From positions 1 through 62,954 of the forward strand of contig JARXPE010000004.1 in the NCBI GenBank assembly GCA_029887795.1: a stretch of DNA of 62,954 bases, in the 5' to 3' direction. The position numbers and the translations under genes were made by a program. Below are positions 60,266-62,954 of this stretch, piece by piece (within the stretch, counting starts at the first letter, position 1; every line of letters starts with the position of its first letter). The notes beneath the pieces were generated by a model. It made no database searches and had not been told where the DNA came from. It saw only the letters and a list, made by a program, of their open reading frames with translations. Origin of the DNA: Thermoproteota archaeon. Lineage in GTDB: Archaea > Thermoproteota > Methanomethylicia > Methanomethylicales > Methanomethylicaceae.

Positions 60266-62954
60266 TTACGGTTGTACCCTCCTTAGTATTAATATGATGG
60301 AGCCCAATGCAACGATTACCAAAATGACTATTATGTACAAGGTGTAGTCAACTGGAAGCTTGATTGTGAAGGACCAAGTGGCGGTTGCAGTATTTCCTGA
60401 GGTATCTTTTACAGTTAGAGAGACGATATGACTACCTTCTTCAAGCGTCGTGAAATAGGTTATGCTGACTGGTGTGACTATTGAGTATGCGGTCACATCC
60501 CTTCCATCCAACTTTAATGTTATTGATGTAGTATTTATTCCGACGTCATCTGAATAGGATGCATTAATTGTTATTGATTTAATGGAGAGGATTGTTCCAT
60601 TGAGAGGCGAGATGATGAATATCTTAGGAGGCGTAATGTCGGGAAGCTTGATTGTGAAGGACCAGGTGGCGGTTGCAGTATTTCCTGAGGTATCTTTTAC
60701 AGTTAGAGAGACGATATGACTACCAACATCAAATGTTGCTGCATATTCCACATAGGAGTTGTTCAGCTTAGTTGGAATTACTATACTGTCATCAATTGAG
60801 AGGATTATTGAAGATACATCGATTCCCACATCATCTGAGTAATGGGCATTAATTGCCACTGCTGTATCATATATGAGAGCTCCATTGGATGGATATACAG
60901 AATATATGGTCGGTGGTTTTATGTCGGGAAGCTTGATTGTGAAGGACCAGGTGGCGGTTGCAGTATTTCCTGAGGTATCCTTCACCTCAAAGTAGACTGA
61001 ATGGACTCCTTCGGAGATATCTGCGATTGGTGTATATATCACCATGGAGGAGTTTAGGATAGCCAAAGAGGTTACATCAACTCCATCAAGCAATAATCTA
61101 ATGCTAAATAGGGCTATTCCCACATCGTCCGAGTATTTCACTGTTATGAGGGGTCTCTTCTCGGCTACGGTCCCTTCTGGGGAGAACGAGGCTATTGTGG
61201 GAGGAGTGGTGTCTGGTGCGAGAGTTTTTGCACCTACGGCAAAGTATGAGAAGCCGGGCGAGACTGCCTCGAAGTAGTAGTAATCATCGTCCTGGGAGAC
61301 TAAGGATGTGGGGAGTCCGGTCCATGTGGTGTCAAGGCGGTAGAGCTGGACGGAGGAAGGATCGAGCCCCAGAGAGGAGAGAGTTGCCTTCGAGACCCTG
61401 AACTTGATGGTGGCTTGGGTGACGGCACCGGAGGGGACGTTGACCTCGATCTTTATGAAAGATGTGGGAGTTACTCCCGCCGGGAGCGGTACGGAAGTGG
61501 GGTTCTCAGAGTACTCCTCGGTGGTGACTTGGAGGGACGGGAATGACTCGTTCGTAACGAGTTCTATTGTCCTCACTGAAGCTGCGGGTGCCTGGGTGCC
61601 TACGTCCACAGTGGTGGGGGTGTTAGCGGCTATGGACAGGATTATGGAAGCGGTAGTGCCGGATACAGGTGTCGGTGCTGGAGGCGGTGGTGGAGGTGGT
61701 GGTGGAGGTGCGGGTATTGAGACTGTAAAGGACCAAGTCTTTGTCGCTTGGTTACCGACTGTGTCTTTCACGGAGACGTAGACTGTGTGGGAGCCCTCGC
61801 TGAGCCCTGCCGGGGTGTAAGTGAACCCGGTCTGAGTTACGGTGGAACTGGAAGTCACGTCAACACCATCCACCTTTACGATAACCGAGGCTGCGTCAAC
61901 GGCAACATTGTCGGAGAAGGAGGCGCTTATGGTGGGCGTAGTTGTAGTTACGGTGGAGCCGTCGGCGGGTGAGAGTGAGGATATGGTTGGTGGGACTGTA
62001 TCGGGTATGGCGACTAGGAATGTCCACTGAGTCGTCGCGCGGTTATTCAATGTGTCGTTCACGGACAGGTAGACTGTGTAGTAGCTCCCGTTAGTCAGGG
62101 CAGGCGGCGTATAAGTTATTCCAGATGCGGTGACGGTAGACGCCGAAGTGACGTCGCTACCATTGATGAGGATCCTGACTGACGATACAGATATGCCGTT
62201 TGGATCGGAGTAGCTGGCGGATATAGTGGGGGTAAGGGTCGTGATTGTGCTACCAGGCGTGGGTGTCAGGGAGTGTATGAGGGGCACACCCACATCAACA
62301 CCGAATGTCCAATTGGACCATGCCCTGTTGCCAGCAACGTCGCCGACCCAGAGGGCTATGCTGTGGGATCCGTCTGAGAGGTTGGCGGCGGGTGTGTAGG
62401 AGATCCCGGTCGGACCAACCGTTGCGAGTCCGGTGACGTCCACACCGTCCACGTAGAGTCTTATGGAGGGTACAGATATTCCAGAGACGGTGTCGGTGTA
62501 GTTGCAAGATATGGTTGGGCGGTTGTTTCCTGTAACGGTGTTGTTGGCTGGAGAAAGCGATGAAGTTGTGGGCGGGGTTGTGTCTACGAAGAAGATAATT
62601 GCGAAGGTGGCTGTGTTGCCCTGCGAGTCTGGTACGGTCACAGTGGCATTGTGGGGGCCGTCGGGGAGGGTTATAGTGTAGTTAATAGTCCATCCAGTCG
62701 CAGAGCCTCCCGAGACTGACGGAACCTTTGTGATGCCATCAACCTTGAAGACCACGCCAGCGGTGTTCACGGATGATACAGTGTCGTTCACCAAGAGTGT
62801 TATGTTGACTGAGTGAGTCGAGAGGTAGGAATTGTTAGCGGGCGTGTAGGAGATCAAGTATGGTGGCATCGAGTCTACGGTGAAGTACCATGTAGTGGAG
62901 TTCATGTTGTTGGACGTGTCGTTCACGGAGACGTATACGGTATGAGAGCCTTGT
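60266..62954 (-). CDS. Ig-like-repeat surface protein with PGF-pre-PGF-like domain and C-terminal TM anchor, partial (5' end beyond window)
   Basis: Many ~95-aa DTTPPTISSLSPA..TWSFTV-type repeats, Pro-rich linker APPPPPPPPPPAP, C-terminal VDYTLYIIVILVIVALGSIILILRRVQP. Confidence 0.88.
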   Translation of the reverse strand, partial: QGSHTVYVSVNDTSNNMNSTTWYFTVDSMPPYLISYTPANNSYLSTHSVNITLLVNDTVSSVNTAGVVFKVDGITKVPSVSGGSATGWTINYTITLPDGPHNATVTVPDSQGNTATFAIIFFVDTTPPTTSSLSPANNTVTGNNRPTISCNYTDTVSGISVPSIRLYVDGVDVTGLATVGPTGISYTPAANLSDGSHSIALWVGDVAGNRAWSNWTFGVDVGVPLIHSLTPTPGSTITTLTPTISASYSDPNGISVSSVRILINGSDVTSASTVTASGITYTPPALTNGSYYTVYLSVNDTLNNRATTQWTFLVAIPDTVPPTISSLSPADGSTVTTTTPTISASFSDNVAVDAASVIVKVDGVDVTSSSTVTQTGFTYTPAGLSEGSHTVYVSVKDTVGNQATKTWSFTVSIPAPPPPPPPPPPAPTPVSGTTASIILSIAANTPTTVDVGTQAPAASVRTIELVTNESFPSLQVTTEEYSENPTSVPLPAGVTPTSFIKIEVNVPSGAVTQATIKFRVSKATLSSLGLDPSSVQLYRLDTTWTGLPTSLVSQDDDYYYFEAVSPGFSYFAVGAKTLAPDTTPPTIASFSPEGTVAEKRPLITVKYSDDVGIALFSIRLLLDGVDVTSLAILNSSMVIYTPIADISEGVHSVYFEVKDTSGNTATATWSFTIKLPDIKPPTIYSVYPSNGALIYDTAVAINAHYSDDVGIDVSSIILSIDDSIVIPTKLNNSYVEYAATFDVGSHIVSLTVKDTSGNTATATWSFTIKLPDITPPKIFIISPLNGTILSIKSITINASYSDDVGINTTSITLKLDGRDVTAYSIVTPVSITYFTTLEEGSHIVSLTVKDTSGNTATATWSFTIKLPVDYTLYIIVILVIVALGSIILILRRVQP
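60354..60985. repeat. near-identical in-gene DNA repeats (three copies, period 288/285 bp)
   Basis: ggaagcttgattgtgaaggaccaggtggcggttgcagtatttcctgaggtatc starting at 60354, 60642 and 60927. Confidence 0.95.

Noticed and set aside
61404-61781. 125-aa forward ORF with poly-Gly
   Set aside because: Antisense of the poly-Pro linker of the Ig-repeat protein.

Overview
Archaeal chromosomal window (small dense operons, archaeal replisome genes, intron-bearing tRNAs, class III signal-peptide pilins, leaderless or short-leader genes). No rRNA and no CRISPR array seen. Backbone: prs, tRNA methyltransferase, RNase Z, UPF0201/UPF0200, thpR, cca, enolase, a NAPRTase-like enzyme, an Hel308-MCM-GINS cluster, RFC small/large, a Moco cluster (moaA, mobB, moaB, moaC), Orc1/Cdc6, CorA, and a four-subunit pyruvate-type ferredoxin oxidoreductase. 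Accessory features: a lone IS605-type TnpB element with matching hairpins at both ends; a DUF488 / orphan DNA methyltransferase pair around a strong intergenic hairpin; a decayed TAXI-TRAP receptor; an intein in Hel308; a frameshifted COG1313-like radical SAM gene; and a 3'-half tRNA-like sequence. The 48-63 kb end holds a Tad-like type IV pilus locus (ATPase, two TadC-like proteins, three small pilin-like proteins), a 1494-aa protein with a pilin-type N-terminus, a multi-zinc-ribbon/nuclease-fold-like protein and an Ig-repeat surface protein. The strongest candidates for a second look are the giant pilin-like putative adhesin locus, the tRNA-His with two predicted introns (one in the D-arm with a textbook BHB), the TnpB element, and the possible half-tRNA. 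All assignments come from reading the sequence; no database search was run.
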